A stretch of DNA of 64,000 nucleotides from Isoetes taiwanensis (GCA_021234155.1 JAJEKV010000103.1:2480001-2544000); one strand, 5' to 3'; shown: positions 25,118 to 36,350, numbered from the stretch's first letter. The notes: a model not told the origin generated them from the letters alone. Translations and numbers: made by a program.

Positions 25118-27738
25118 AAAGCATGATTCATATTGGGGCCTTTATTTCGGCTTTAGTCATATGGTATTATTTGTCTTCTGACATCACCACACATTTCTCC
25201 TCTGCTAACCTGCACCAGACCTTCGCACCTTCGCTCTCCGACTCTTGTTCCAAACCCTTTCACAGACCTTATGAACCTCTTTGCTCTGGACTATGTTGGT
25301 ATTTGTCATGCATCTCGTAAGCTTAGAGAAGTTGCTTTTTATGTTATGGGATGTGGTTGATATTTCATGTTCTTAATTTGGTCTTTTCATTTTGGCTCCT
25401 TGATCATATCACTAACCTCATGACTTCCACTCTCGCATTGGCCCTCTTGGTCTTCATCTTCCTTTACTTGGCTTATAGATCGCTCCTTTTATAGGGTGTG
25501 TCACACCATGTGGCTCCTTATATTTTTTGTTGTCCATTTAATTAACTTTCACATTGGTTTTATGTTGTCTTGTGACACTTCTTCTCCCCCTTTACCCTGT
25601 GAGGTCCCGGATCTTATGCACCTCTTTGTTAGGTACTTCTATTTGATGCCAACCTCATTTTGCTTCTGGACCTTTCTCATGACTTTTGACTTTGCGCTAA
25701 TATGTCTACCACCTCTAACTTTAACTCATCCCTCCTCTAACTTTACCTCATCCCTCGTTTCTATAAATGCTGCTTATTTCATTTATTTCGTGTGCCTATA
25801 TTTGGTCCTATCTGGGTAGACATTTCGCACAACATGCCTCTAACTCCACCTTGTCCATTTTTTTCGTCATACTCCTCGTCTTCGGGCTTATATTCTCCAT
25901 CCTCTCTTCGCCCTTTATCCTATCCGACGGCCCTTTCTCTCTGATGTGGTATACATTGCTTCTTATCCTCCCTAACCTTCCAATACTCGTTCAACCTTTG
26001 ACATTCTTCTCTATGCCATGTTTTCGCAAATTGTCATGTTTTTTGCATTTGAGAGCTCCTTTGACACATATTTTGTGAAGCATATTCACCTAGTTGTTTT
26101 AGAATTCATGTAGTATTCTCATATTGTATATTCTTTCCTTGATTTTTAAGTTATGCGGAGCTTCATCTACTATTTTATTACCCTTCTATATTTCCATATA
26201 ATTTGCCTTGCTAACTCGATCATTCTTCATTTTTTGCTTTTTGTAAGAATATAATCTCACGAGGTTTTGGGGATTATAGCATTGTTCATGTTGTTATTGA
26301 GGCGATCGTGTTTTAGGCGTTTTCTGGCAGAGGTCATGCAGTCTTCTATGCTGCGTGTTTAATACGTTCTTTTATGATTTACATTTCAACATGCACTTGT
26401 AACTTGTGTTGTTCGGTATGTCTTTTCTTAAGGTGCTATGTTGTTGAGTTCTAGTTTTGCTGCGCTATGCTGTTACTTCACCTTAGAGGGCTATGATCGA
26501 ATGTTGTATATATGGACTTGCCATTTAATCATTTCACTTCGAATATTAAACTGCTTATGTATTTGTCTTCACCTTTGCTCTCCTATTCGTATTCCAGACA
26601 TTCTAGTGACCTCGTACACCTCGCATTCAACTTCAATTGCCTTCAATTTTTATTTCTTTCTGGTCCTTCATGTTGAATTTGTGCTCACATTTTTGCAAAT
26701 TTTGCCTCAAATTTTTATTTCTTTCTGGTCCTTCATGTTGATTTGTGCTCACATTTTTCGCAAATTTTGCCTCAATCTCCTCCCTCATTCTTGTTAGGTA
26801 TGATTCGTTTTGGGGCATCTATTCCTGGGGCATCTTTGTTTTATTATTGTGAACAATAGGTATGGCTAGCTTACTAACACTGCATAATCACTTATTCCTT
26901 TTTTCTCATTCTGCCGCATGGCTAACCTCCTTGCACTCCACATCGACGTCAACACTTGACCCCATCGCCTCTTTTACCTTGGCCTTAATCTCACTTTTGA
27001 CTTCAGACTCACACTTCGACCTTCTTTGTTTGCCTCTCTTTGCTTGACCCACGATGTGATCCGAAGGTAACTTCAATCTCTTTCCCCTTCTTGACCTTCC
27101 TTAACCTCTACCTCAACCTTATTCCTCGTTCTTTAAAAGTATTATTCATATTGGTGCATCTAAAGCACGTTTAGTTTGTTTTCGTGTTTTGACGTTATTT
27201 TTTATGGTTTTACATCATTTGCATTTTTATATTTGGCCTTATGCGTCATGCATTTGGCAGTCCATTGAGTTTTCTGGCCTGGATTTATATTGGACATCTT
27301 CTAGTTTTGCATTGTGCCTTTATGCTCATTTTTATTGTTCTAGTTTCCACAACAGATTCGCGGCCTTTTTCGCCTCTCTTCATCATCCTGGTATGTCTTC
27401 CTCGTTGATTACTTCGGTCTCGGCAGCAATATTCTTTTTCGTCAAATTTTTTTTTTTTAAACCTTCCAACTTCCGCTGTTTTACCTCTACCGTCCTTGGC
27501 TCGTCAATCTACCTCTCGTCAGGCCCACGCCTCCGCACCTTTCTTCCCCTTCTGCCTCAGCATGTACGCTCTTTTATGTTCATGCACATAGTCTCTTCTA
27601 TTCTATTCTATTCTTCCTCTCGCTATGTATTTTGCGATGTTGCTCGACATTTAGACGTTTCCTGTTGGCTGGGCTTGTAGGTAAGGAAGTTCTCTGGTAG
27701 TCGGCCGGTTTTGTGTCCTTTGCGAGTCCCTTCCCAGA
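25118..27738. other. T/C-rich degenerate repeat DNA
   Basis: Pyrimidine-rich on the plus strand. Related segments recur near 25090, 26770 and 27112, sharing a CCTC-rich lead and ATTCATATTGG-like text, and a CTTCTTGACCTTCC motif occurs near both 25050 and 27080. The right edge of the copia gag remnant carries the same motif, so these may be amplified remnants of a Lys/Glu-rich coding end. No intact gene. Confidence 0.45.
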
Positions 27739-29014
27739 ATAGCACTGATCCGAGCCCTCGGATCGTTATTCTGGGATGGGACGAGCAGCTATATATGTGC
27801 TCGTCTTTCTTGTGGCTCGTTATCGGCGTCTCCTCACAGCAACATCTCTTTCCTTGTCCATTGCTTCCCACCCTACCCGCCCTTATATGTTATTTTGAGT
27901 TCGTCTATTGTTTATATGTTTTTGTTCAGCTTTGACCACCCGTTGGGTGATGCTTAAATTATTTTCCACCCCAAGGGTGATGCTATCTATATTTTTCCAC
28001 CCGTTGGGTGATGCTAGATGATCTCCACCTGTTGGTGATGCTATTTTTCTTTTTCCACCTCTTGGTGCTGTTTTCTATCTCTATATATGTTGTTTACAGT
28101 TCCTAACGTCTCAAGGGTGATTTTTCATCTATTTTTTTGGTTCATGCACTCTTTGTTGTTGTCCACCTTAGGTGTTGCTATAATCATGTTTTCTTTAATA
28201 ATGTTTTTCTTTTTTCGGCATTATGCCACATTATTCTTCACCTGCGGGTGACGCTGTTTATTTCCACCTCGAGGGTGACGCATATTTCTTTTCACATGAT
28301 TGTTATCCACCCGTTGGGTGACGCTTTTTTCCACCCTCTGGGTGATGCTATCTCCACCTGCGGGTGATGCTGTTTATTTCCACCTCGACGGTGACGTATA
28401 TTTCTTTTTACATAATTGTTCTCCACCCGTTGGGTGATGCTGTTCTCCACCCTATTGGGTGATGCTCTACTGTAACGGGCCCATGGTAGACCGCTCGAGT
28501 ATTCGAACCTTGAATGTGCCTGTGGGGCGTTCCCGAGACACCGACATAAATGGGTAGAAGCGACTACTCATAAACGTCTAGATGGTTTTGCCCAGTTGGT
28601 TAAGGGCATGTCGGTTAGGAACGTCACATCTCTTTTTCTGCTACATGTTTGATTTTCTCTAACCATTCACGGGTGTTTTTTAGAGTTCTTTGTGTTGCTT
28701 GCAGGTTTTACGCCATCTTCCGAGGTCCTGCTTTTTTCGGCTTCGCCATCGACCCATCTCCTTCGGTTCTCCAGGCAACACATTCAAGGTTGCTGACGAC
28801 CATTTTTCATTAGGGTTTTCCTCGAAAACCAGAAGTTGTCGCCATTACCCTTCTATACTGCTTGTGCACATTTCTTTTGTTTCTGGGGTAGCCGATATTG
28901 TTCCTATGGTCGGCTACCCCTCTCTATTCTTCAAACATTGTATACTGCTGCTGTGATGAATGACAAGCCTATCTATCCCGGTTTTGTGTCCTTTGCGAGT
29001 CCCTTCCCAGAATA
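27709..29014 (+). mobile_element. putative nonautonomous element with hairpin head (copy B)
   Basis: A 35-bp sequence containing TTTGCGAGTCCCTTCCCAG occurs at 27709-27743 and again at 28979-29014. Next to the first copy, GTCCCTTCCCAGAATA pairs with TATTCTGGGATGGGAC across CCGAGCCCTCGG, a hairpin with arms of about 26 bp. TATTCTGGGATGGGAC (27768) and the reverse complement of the 28.99-kb copy also look like terminal inverted repeats. A second hairpin (GACGAGCA/TGCTCGTC) follows. No transposase seen inside. Boundaries are inferred. Confidence 0.5.
27939..28467. repeat. cluster of about 15 mini-hairpin repeats
   Basis: Units of about 19 bp with consensus CCACCCGTTGGGTGATGCT, separated by 5-60 bp of unrelated T-rich DNA. 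Nearly every unit keeps a CACC/GGTG or CACCC/GGGTG stem while loop and stem length vary (CACCTGTTGGTG, CACCCCAAGGGTG, CACCTTAGGTG). Most are followed by GATGC or GACGC. A larger duplication of three units with period about 117 bp (28238-28326 and 28355-28442) shows the cluster grew partly by segmental duplication. Confidence 0.85.
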
Positions 29015-29750
29015 TGAAAAAACACTAATAAAAGCTCAACAACATAGCTTAACATCCATAATCTGGACTACATTCATTGCAACAACATCCTTCTAGATAT
29101 GTTGAGCAAATTGCACTTATCTCTAACCCTTGAAGGAAGATGTTATGCAACCAACTTGGGCATCTAGATGGATATTGACCATCTTTTTCCTTTTTGAAGA
29201 TGCATATGTGGTATATGTAATAGAAATTCATAGTTTGAAAAACTACTATCATTGATGATTGTAGGTGGGGATGTGTAAAAACCTTAATAAGAATTCATTT
29301 TGTTTGGCTATTAATGATTTAATATATAAATATTGCAGTATAAAGAAAGGCTAATCCCTATTTCTTTAAGGAAAAGGGGGAAAATAGTTTGGCTAATTCT
29401 AGAAAAATGATGAAATACTTGTTTTAACTATGACTATTTTTATTTTTTTAAAAGAAATATCCCTTCATAAAATTCGCCACAAAAATTGCCGAGACCCCCT
29501 AAAAAATTGCCATTTGACTATTAATAGCCACTAATTTTTTCCATGATTCCTTCTCTGTAAATGAAGAATAGGTACTTGCATACAGTGGGGAGATGAAACC
29601 CAGTACTTGGCTATGCATTTGGCAGGCTCCAAGTCTCTTCAATCTATTCAACAAAGTATGCATAGGAGGGGCAGATGGAGAGGACTTCCCAATAGCCATG
29701 TTCCTATGCCAGCCCAATCCATTCTCATGAATTCTGAGCCTTGGGTAGGA
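29015..29750. other. no feature recognised
   Basis: AT-rich DNA between the hairpin element and the LTR end at 30.04 kb. Short frames only, without motifs. Confidence 0.4.
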
Positions 29751-30052
29751 TCTCCTATTGGATGATTCTGTTGTTGATGTGCTTATACATGTATGCTATG
29801 GTAAACCACCCTTCGAGATGGCTCTGTTTATACTTGATGTCATGTGCTTACGTTTATTTACGCTTCCGCAGCTAGGACGGTCCCAAGGGAACACGGGATA
29901 AATGACCCGTCCATTCTTCCTCATCGATTCCTTGCCAAAGGGATTGGGTCAGTGGCCGGCTTTCGCCTTGCCCCGCCGGAGGGATGAACTCCATCTTCTG
30001 ATACGATAGGAGCATCGTAGACGAAGTAGGGGACGTCACAGTGGTATCAGAG
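29750..30052 (+). mobile_element. LTR 3' end plus primer-binding site of an LTR retrotransposon
   Basis: TGGTATCAGAG at 30042-30052 matches the usual plant primer-binding site complementary to initiator Met tRNA. It follows GGGGACGTCACA, which supplies the CA expected at an LTR end. GGGACGTCACAGTGGTATC is typical of gypsy-type 5' junctions. The left LTR limit is not determined and downstream sequence shows no gag-pol, so this is a remnant. Confidence 0.6.
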
Positions 30053-30240
30053 TGATGATCTTGGTAGACCAAGATCGAGAACTGACCAATTCCCTGATAG
30101 GACTAACAGTAGACCTTCAGTCTTGGGGATAACAACCCAAGCATGAACCTCAAAAATTGGGAGAAAATTTTTCCAATCCTTAGAACAATAAATAAAGATA
30201 ATGTTAATTACTTAAATAAAAATTAGAAAACTTGAAAATC

Positions 30241-30335
30241 CTGGCCATTAGGGAGTCACCCTCATAGAGTGCTCTGCACCCTTTTCAAAAATTTTGAACA
30301 GAGCCTCTCTCGTAATCGTGTGAGTGTTTGACCAA
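30241..30335. repeat. foldback repeat, copy 1
   Basis: Contains CCTTTTCAAAAATTTTGAA between pairing arms (CTCTG and CAGAG) and AGAGTGC-type flanks. It is related to 36028-36105. Confidence 0.55.
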
Positions 30336-30579
30336 TTTTGACCTTAAAAATGCATGAGTGCGACTTTTTTTAAGTTTTTTCAAGTATGTTTTCGTGTTTT
30401 TTTGTAAGGAATATTCTTAATACATACTCTAATATGGAGATAACTGAGTATATAAAATTGCGGTGAATCTTCATTTCTATATAATATCTTCAAAGACTTT
30501 ACACCAAAAATTTGATCTTGCCTGCTACTTTTCTAGATATACAATAACAATTACTTTTGAATAATTTAATTGGCACCTA

Positions 30580-32483
30580 AAATCATTGCTAGTGTAGCAT
30601 CCGTCAATACTGCTTGAATCATCTCCTTGTTATCTTTTGGGTTATGTCCCAACACCTTGTTGTAGACATAACACAAGTGCTTGCAGAGGAGAAATCTACC
30701 CTTGCAATCACGTTTCATGAATTCTGGACAACTACATCTAGGGTTTGCACTAATCTCAATCTTGTAAATGTTGGTATCTCTCCGAGCTCATAAATTACAT
30801 GCTTTCCGCATGTGATAATGCTTTTCCAACTACTGCTTCCATGTCATAACTTCGCTCTAGATTCACATCTTCATCGTTACTCAACTGCTCTTTTATTGAC
30901 ACGCCTTCCATTTCTAACTCGATTTTAAACTACTCGCTAGAAGGTGCATCAGACGAAATGTCAGTGGAGTACTGATTAGATGTGGATGATAGCCCTCTCA
31001 CCTCGAATCCGATACTCATCAATACTTGCAATTCTTCATCCTTTATGTTGACTCGTAGCCACCGCCAACTACGTGTCCGCTAGGAGCACCGACTATACCT
31101 TGTAATCCGGATACCATGTATGTTGCACATTGGTTGAACAAAACCACAACATTTGTTCCCCGCTCTCCATTACGATGTCTTCTCGATCCCATAAAAGAAG
31201 GGGCAACAAAGGGATTTGTTCCCCTTGTTAATACGTGTTTGGCATTTACGACCAGTTTTTGAAACATGACCCATATATTTCACTTCACTTCCAGCAAGTG
31301 TCCTCCTCAAGGCCCAACTAGCCTGATGAATATCTACTTCTATGACTCTAATTTATGGACTGCCAAAATTTATTGTCCGTCTTGCTGAGTCATCAATTCT
31401 TGAACGTGACATAGTGTGGGTCACCTTATCTAGACGGTGAGCGAATACTTCTTTCCAATCTTCCCAACAGATTTGAAACAGTAGTGCTTGGATTCAGACA
31501 TGTTAGTGTGAGGGACATGTATGGCACTGCCTATGTCCATTCCTGTAAGCATATAATTTCCCCATCTGCTTACCCTCTGATGCCACCAAGACAACCATGA
31601 ACCTAACGACTTTATGTCCACCTCGTCGGCTTTTCCAGGCCACCAATCAATGATTTCATGATAAATATCTTCTGCAATTTCAATAGTTTTCAGATTCCTC
31701 CATTTCCTACATAAATCCAGATGCTGGATACGGTAGGCCTCATAAATGTATTTATTTGTGTGACGTTGCAAGCACTGCTCAAAATGAAATTGACATGAGC
31801 GTTCTCCACCGCTGACCATTATTGAACACATCTGATCTTTGTCCCAGCTTAGCTTGTGCTTCATCGGCCATAAATTCTAAATATCACCGGAAAACCTTTG
31901 ACCTCCATCACCTTATTTAGTTTTTCCCAAAACAGTCTTTGTGCAATGTAATCTTGGCCATGTCACACAAGGCAATAGTCTGTAGAGACCTTATCCTACA
32001 TGAAAGGAATTACAAAAACGAAGTATACAACTTATTTTGGATCAAAATAAAAAGAAACAACTTACTTTGGATCATAGACATAACACCCTAACGTTGTCCA
32101 AGTCGGAATACGTTTCACATGATCAAAATGAACTGGCTTATGCATTCTGGTTGCTCCCTACAAAATATACAATTAAGGGAACCATTGACCATAGATAGTT
32201 CTCCTATAAATGGTGTGTTCCTTAAGGTTCCTCTCCATTGCACCTCATTTGGTTTCCCTGTTCCCAATAAACATTCACAACTCATATTCTTGCATTGTAA
32301 GTGGCCACAACAATGGGCCAATTTCACACAGCCTGGAAAGCTTGGAACAAATGTATGAGAAGGATCTGACCAAACATGAGGATCCATGTTCTGTTCCATT
32401 CCTGACATGGGCTTCGAACTTTTTTTTTCATTTGGGAGCTCGTAAACTATAGTACCATTATAAAACTCTGGCAAATGGTTCAC
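30580..32483 (-). pseudogene. MULE-like transposase with C-terminal SWIM zinc finger, degenerate
   Basis: Separate frames on the minus strand line up as one protein. The N-terminal piece (32483-32115) has a Cys/His cluster, HCCGHLQCKNMSCEC, and a later CIFC. The middle (31864-31430) has a Trp-rich LGSWLSWWHQR stretch and TNMSESKH, whose Glu fits the third catalytic residue of Mutator-like (MULE) DDE transposases. A linker frame lies at 31267-31043. The C-terminal piece (about 30790-30580) has CSCPEF and, 17 residues later, CKH, the CxC...CxH SWIM finger. Interruptions between pieces may be introns or lesions; terminal inverted repeats were not found. SWIM fingers bind DNA or protein. Confidence 0.6.
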
Positions 32484-32639
32484 CCTTATAGATCTTCCGA
32501 CTTGCTACCACTTGTGATCAAGTAATCGAACATTGACCTCTCAGATCTTAAACATATTTACATTTCATGTCATATTTACATTTAAGTGGTTGTACCCTTA
32601 AACATATTATCTCATGTCATATTTACATTTCCAAAACGT

Positions 32640-33480
32640 CAAAGCCTTTTCTGAAACATCGAAGGAGGATTTTCTGAAGCCGGATTTACATTTTTGAAGC
32701 ATCCAAGGAGGATTTTCTGATACCAAGCCAAGCCGGACCAGAAGGGGTAGCTTAGAACCGGGCTTCCAGGGTTTAAATCATGCTCCAATATCCGCTCGGG
32801 TTCAAGTAATCGTAAGTATTTTCCAAGCTGTTTTTATTCGGTTAATAGGGGACGGGCCGTTGTTCTTAGAAACTCTCAAGAACTCTCAGAACAACAAACT
32901 AGACTTCTCGTGAAGACACCTATCAGAAGACACCAAGGGATTGGCACCGCTGCCATGTTCTTTTTTTATCGATTCTTCCACATTCTTTATCACATTCTTT
33001 ATCGATTCATTCATCGGATTCTTTATCGATAGATTCTTTATCGATATTTTTATCACATTCTTCCAAAGATGCCATTCTTCTAGAACATTTTGATAAACCA
33101 ATGCAAGGGACGCACCATTGCCATTTTTTTTATCAGATTTTTCTTTAGAACATTCTGGAAGCCGATGCCATTCTTTCTAGAACATTTTGCCGCCCAATGC
33201 AAAGGGACGCACCGCTTGTTTAATAATCTAGCTATTTTAAATCCGATGGAAATGACATGGGTAGAATGACAAAGACATTTGATGACTCAAGATATTGGAT
33301 GGAAATGACAAAGACATTTGATTCAAGATTCAAGACATTTTCGGCATCGCCATCCAATACAAGGGGACGGCACCGTTCCATATTGAATGTTCATATTCAG
33401 AACATATTGAATATTCATTTTTGGATATTGAATGTTCATATTGAATGCAGAACATATTGAATGCTGACAAAACAAGGCAC
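32640..33480. repeat. degenerate short tandem repeats
   Basis: Several local repeat types: GAAGGAGGATTTTCTGA-like copies at 32.66-32.72 kb, ATTCTTTATCGATTC-like copies at 32.96-33.05 kb, TCTAGAACATTTTG copies, and CATATTGAATG copies at 33.38-33.46 kb. No gene. Confidence 0.6.
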
Positions 33481-33701
33481 CGTTGCCTTATTTTTATGTC
33501 TTTCATTCTTAGGGGACGACACTTCAAGAACACATTGTCTTGTTTTGCTGTGGTCGAGATTGTCCTATTCTTTTCCAGAACATTTGATATTAAAAAGAAC
33601 TTTTGTCATCTTCTGTTCTAAAACACAGAATGTTAAACAGAAATTTTGTCCCTTGTCACTAATCAAATGAATTGTGTTTTGTTGCAGTGTGGCCTCTGTT
33701 A

Positions 33702-33844
33702 TGGTAGAAACAAGGAACAGTCAACATTTGCAGCCTACTAGACTCGTCACTCCTAAAAGAAAGCCAAGAGGTCGTCAGACACATCGAAGTTTGGCCATGT
33801 CGTTTGAATCTACTGCAGATGCACTAGAGACAATAGATAACTAG
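33702..33844 (+). CDS. short unidentified ORF with basic patch
   Basis: A 47-codon frame beginning MVETRNSQ, with a basic TPKRKPRGRQ stretch resembling an AT-hook or nuclear signal. It sits after a TTGTTGCAG acceptor-like sequence. MV-TRN starts are common in gypsy gag proteins, so it may be a gag remnant. Weakly supported. Confidence 0.2.
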
Positions 33845-34409
33845 ACAACTAGTTTCGTTGACACAATGACAGTTCTTGATAAGGAAGGGTCCACCTACAA
33901 AATTGTAAAAATTCCCATTATCATACTACACTGAGAAGGATGGTCTGGTCAACGGCTTTTTAATCACAGGAAACCAATTTTACTCAAAACGCCAGAAACC
34001 TTGGCTTATCGCAAGAACATGAGTAGCTTAGCTATGTCTGGAAGAGCTGGATATTAATCTTTCAACTTCAAACAACATATTTTTGGCTCTTCCTAATTTG
34101 GGAGAAGATATAACAAAACTGCCAACTAATATTCAAAAGCAATTCTTACTTTTCTCGACAAGCTCGTTCCGTAGATTCTACAAACATATAAAACAATGTT
34201 GAGACGCGCTTCATGAACATATCATGTCCACTTAGATATTCGCCATCCTTCTGATAACAAAAGACCGTAAAGATAGCATACATCATGAATTTGCAATAGT
34301 AGATAAAAAACTTGAAGCCAAAATCTAGGCTTAATCTACAGATTGGGGTAGATTATCTTGAACTTTTTCTCGTGTGTTAGAATGTCTTTTTCTCCTGTGT
34401 TAGAGCAAC

Positions 34410-34691
34410 AAGTTTACCTGCCGTAGCACACATGCATGGTCGTCTACTCCCGTTTTTGTTAATGTATGCCGTAACTACTTCTCATTCATACGCATGTTGG
34501 CAATTCAAAAGTCATTAAAGATGATTATTACACAAACTTCTCCTTCGTGTAAATTAGAGAGTTATACCTCCGAACTGGGTCCTGCAGCTCAGTGATAGGC
34601 TTTCCGCTGAGGGGACAATTCATATCCAAAATTCCACACTGCGAAGTCATCATTACAATGTCCTCTTGCTCTTGACCAGGCATTGGATCGC
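34410..34691 (-). pseudogene. NSE2/MMS21-like SP-RING SUMO ligase fragment
   Basis: The family attaches SUMO within the SMC5/6 complex in DNA repair. One exon-like piece (34691-34568) follows a CATGCAG acceptor and ends at CGGAG/GTATAAC. It encodes MTSQCGILDMNCPLSGKPIT followed by ELQDPVR, which matches the start of the SP-RING. A second piece (34502 down to about 34410) has CQHAYE, then AYINKN and PCMCATAG, which fits the CxH and later cysteines of the same domain. An in-frame stop follows CQHAYE, and I see no clear acceptor for this piece and no N-terminal part. It is most likely a captured or decayed fragment. Confidence 0.5.
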
Positions 34692-35377
34692 CTGCATGAC
34701 GTACATTCTGCCAACAAGAACCCTTTGGGATGAACGCCGCAAAGAAATTTACGTAAAATACAACCAAAGAATACACATGAAACCGTAACTTTAATCTGAA
34801 CTTTTAATCGACCGCAAATGCTCTCCACAGATCACCACAATAATCTTATACATCGTCCGAGATTTGTTATTTTCCTACTTTTTGAAGTTGTTTCGTTGTT
34901 TTGAATATATGCATACAATTGCATTTTGAGAATCATGATACAACTTTGTTTCTAGAATCGCTACCAATGTAAGAGCTAATAATGCTACTAAAATGGCTAG
35001 ATTCTCAATATTATACTTGTTCTCCACATTGTGGCAATCACAAAGGTGTGATGGATTAAATGATGGGGGCTCCATTTTCGATAAGGGATTTGGCAATTGT
35101 TATGTACAACCTCAACCACCCACTAACAACCATGTCCTCTTCTTTTCTACCTTATGAGATGCCCCCATGAGCTTTGGATTTGTTTATAAAGAAGCAATTA
35201 GAAAAGCAAGCAAGACAAGAATTCTAACAAAAATGTGGAACCGATATAGAAGAATTGAGAGAAGGCATGCTAAACCTGTTATACAGCACTTCTGGTGTAG
35301 GATTCTTGGGTATACCTAAAAGAAGTGATGGGAAAGGCATGGGCCTACCTAAAAGAACAGAGGTGTAACACATAACC

Positions 35378-35650
35378 ATGGGACGGCCTAAATCCCCCAT
35401 GATTTTTTCCATCACTGACCAAAAAGTAAAAGCTGAACTTATTCAAGCTGCAAATAGTATCCTTGCAGAATTATCCAATGAAATAACCATCTCCAGCTTT
35501 CTGAAAGCATGGTCCACAAATATTATCGACGCAACCCCCTTTAAAGAGAAATTGGATGAATCCAAGCACGTACCTTCTTATCATCATGGGGCAAAATTAT
35601 CTGACATAAAATATCTCTGTGTAGTCTCTACAATTATTGCAGTGACATAA
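35378..35650 (+). CDS. unidentified ORF, 90 codons
   Basis: Starts MGRPKSPMIF and has balanced composition, with an amphipathic stretch VKAELIQAANSILAELSNE. I recognise no family. No supporting exons or promoter seen; it could be an exon of a lost gene or chance. Confidence 0.2.
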   Translation: MGRPKSPMIFSITDQKVKAELIQAANSILAELSNEITISSFLKAWSTNIIDATPFKEKLDESKHVPSYHHGAKLSDIKYLCVVSTIIAVT

Positions 35651-36027
35651 ATTATTATGCTATTTCTAATATTGTAATCGATCTATCTACTTTCTAGGTG
35701 TAATTCTCCAATTCTTCTTGTTTATATTATTAAATGTTGTTATCTAGATACCAACGTTGTTCTATGATTAGGTTGTTTAAGTCTACGGTGCAAGGTGTTG
35801 TCCCTTTTGCAGGCAAACATTGTATCCTGTTGATTCTTGGAATATTAAGAATATTCCATAAAAACTCAAAAAACATGTTTCAAAAAAACCTAAAAAAAAA
35901 TTCCCCCAAAATGCATAATTAGAGTAATCTGATAGCTCAGGATAGCTTAAAATTTGAATTTAAGCTAGGAAAACATGTTCTAACACTAAGAAACTGCTTA
36001 CAAAACCTAAAATAGAGCAAAAACGTA

Positions 36028-36105
36028 GTAACCCCTCACAGAGTGCGCCTAGGACCTTTTCAAAAATTTTGAATAGGCCTCTCGCGCACTGTGTCAGTGG
36101 TAGCA
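36028..36105. repeat. foldback repeat, copy 2
   Basis: ACAGAGTGCGC at the left pairs with GCGCACTGT at the right around CCTTTTCAAAAATTTTGAA. The arms are stronger here than in the 30.25-kb copy. It lies about 100 bp upstream of a TATA box. Confidence 0.6.
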
Positions 36106-36205
36106 GTACTTTTTGTCTAAAAAAACCTAATGTCTTAATCTAGCAAACACTAATGTTTTAAATAATGACATAACATGAAGGTCGGAACCCTAAAATTCCC
36201 AGTCC

Positions 36206-36213
36206 TATAAATA
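36206..36213 (+). promoter_or_regulatory. TATA box
   Basis: TATAAATA followed about 30 bp later by a CTTCATTCTCC-type pyrimidine patch typical of plant initiators, and by the decayed ORF at 36351. Could be the promoter of an LTR or of that ORF. Confidence 0.45.
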
Positions 36214-36350
36214 GACCCTTAGGGTTCTTCATTCTCCGTACTCCTCCAGCTTGCTGCTCTCTGACCAAGAAGGCGATTTCTAGGCGGCGCTCGGAAGGCG
36301 ATTGAGATATTTCAAAACATGGCCCGCATCAAATAGACTGCCGGGTGGTT

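Noticed and set aside
15634-27868. The two 130-bp heads as LTRs of one 12-kb retrotransposon
   Set aside because: They are too short, contain internal hairpins, lack an adjacent primer-binding site or polypurine tract, and the copia between them has its own 3' LTR start and lies on the minus strand.
27939-28467. CRISPR-like array
   Set aside because: Spacers are irregular and the repeats degenerate; the genome is a plant nuclear genome.
28495-28620. tRNA gene or SINE suggested by GCCCAGTTGGTTAAGGGC and a GTATTCGAACC box
   Set aside because: The box A-like and box B-like sequences are on opposite strands and wrongly ordered; no cloverleaf can be drawn.
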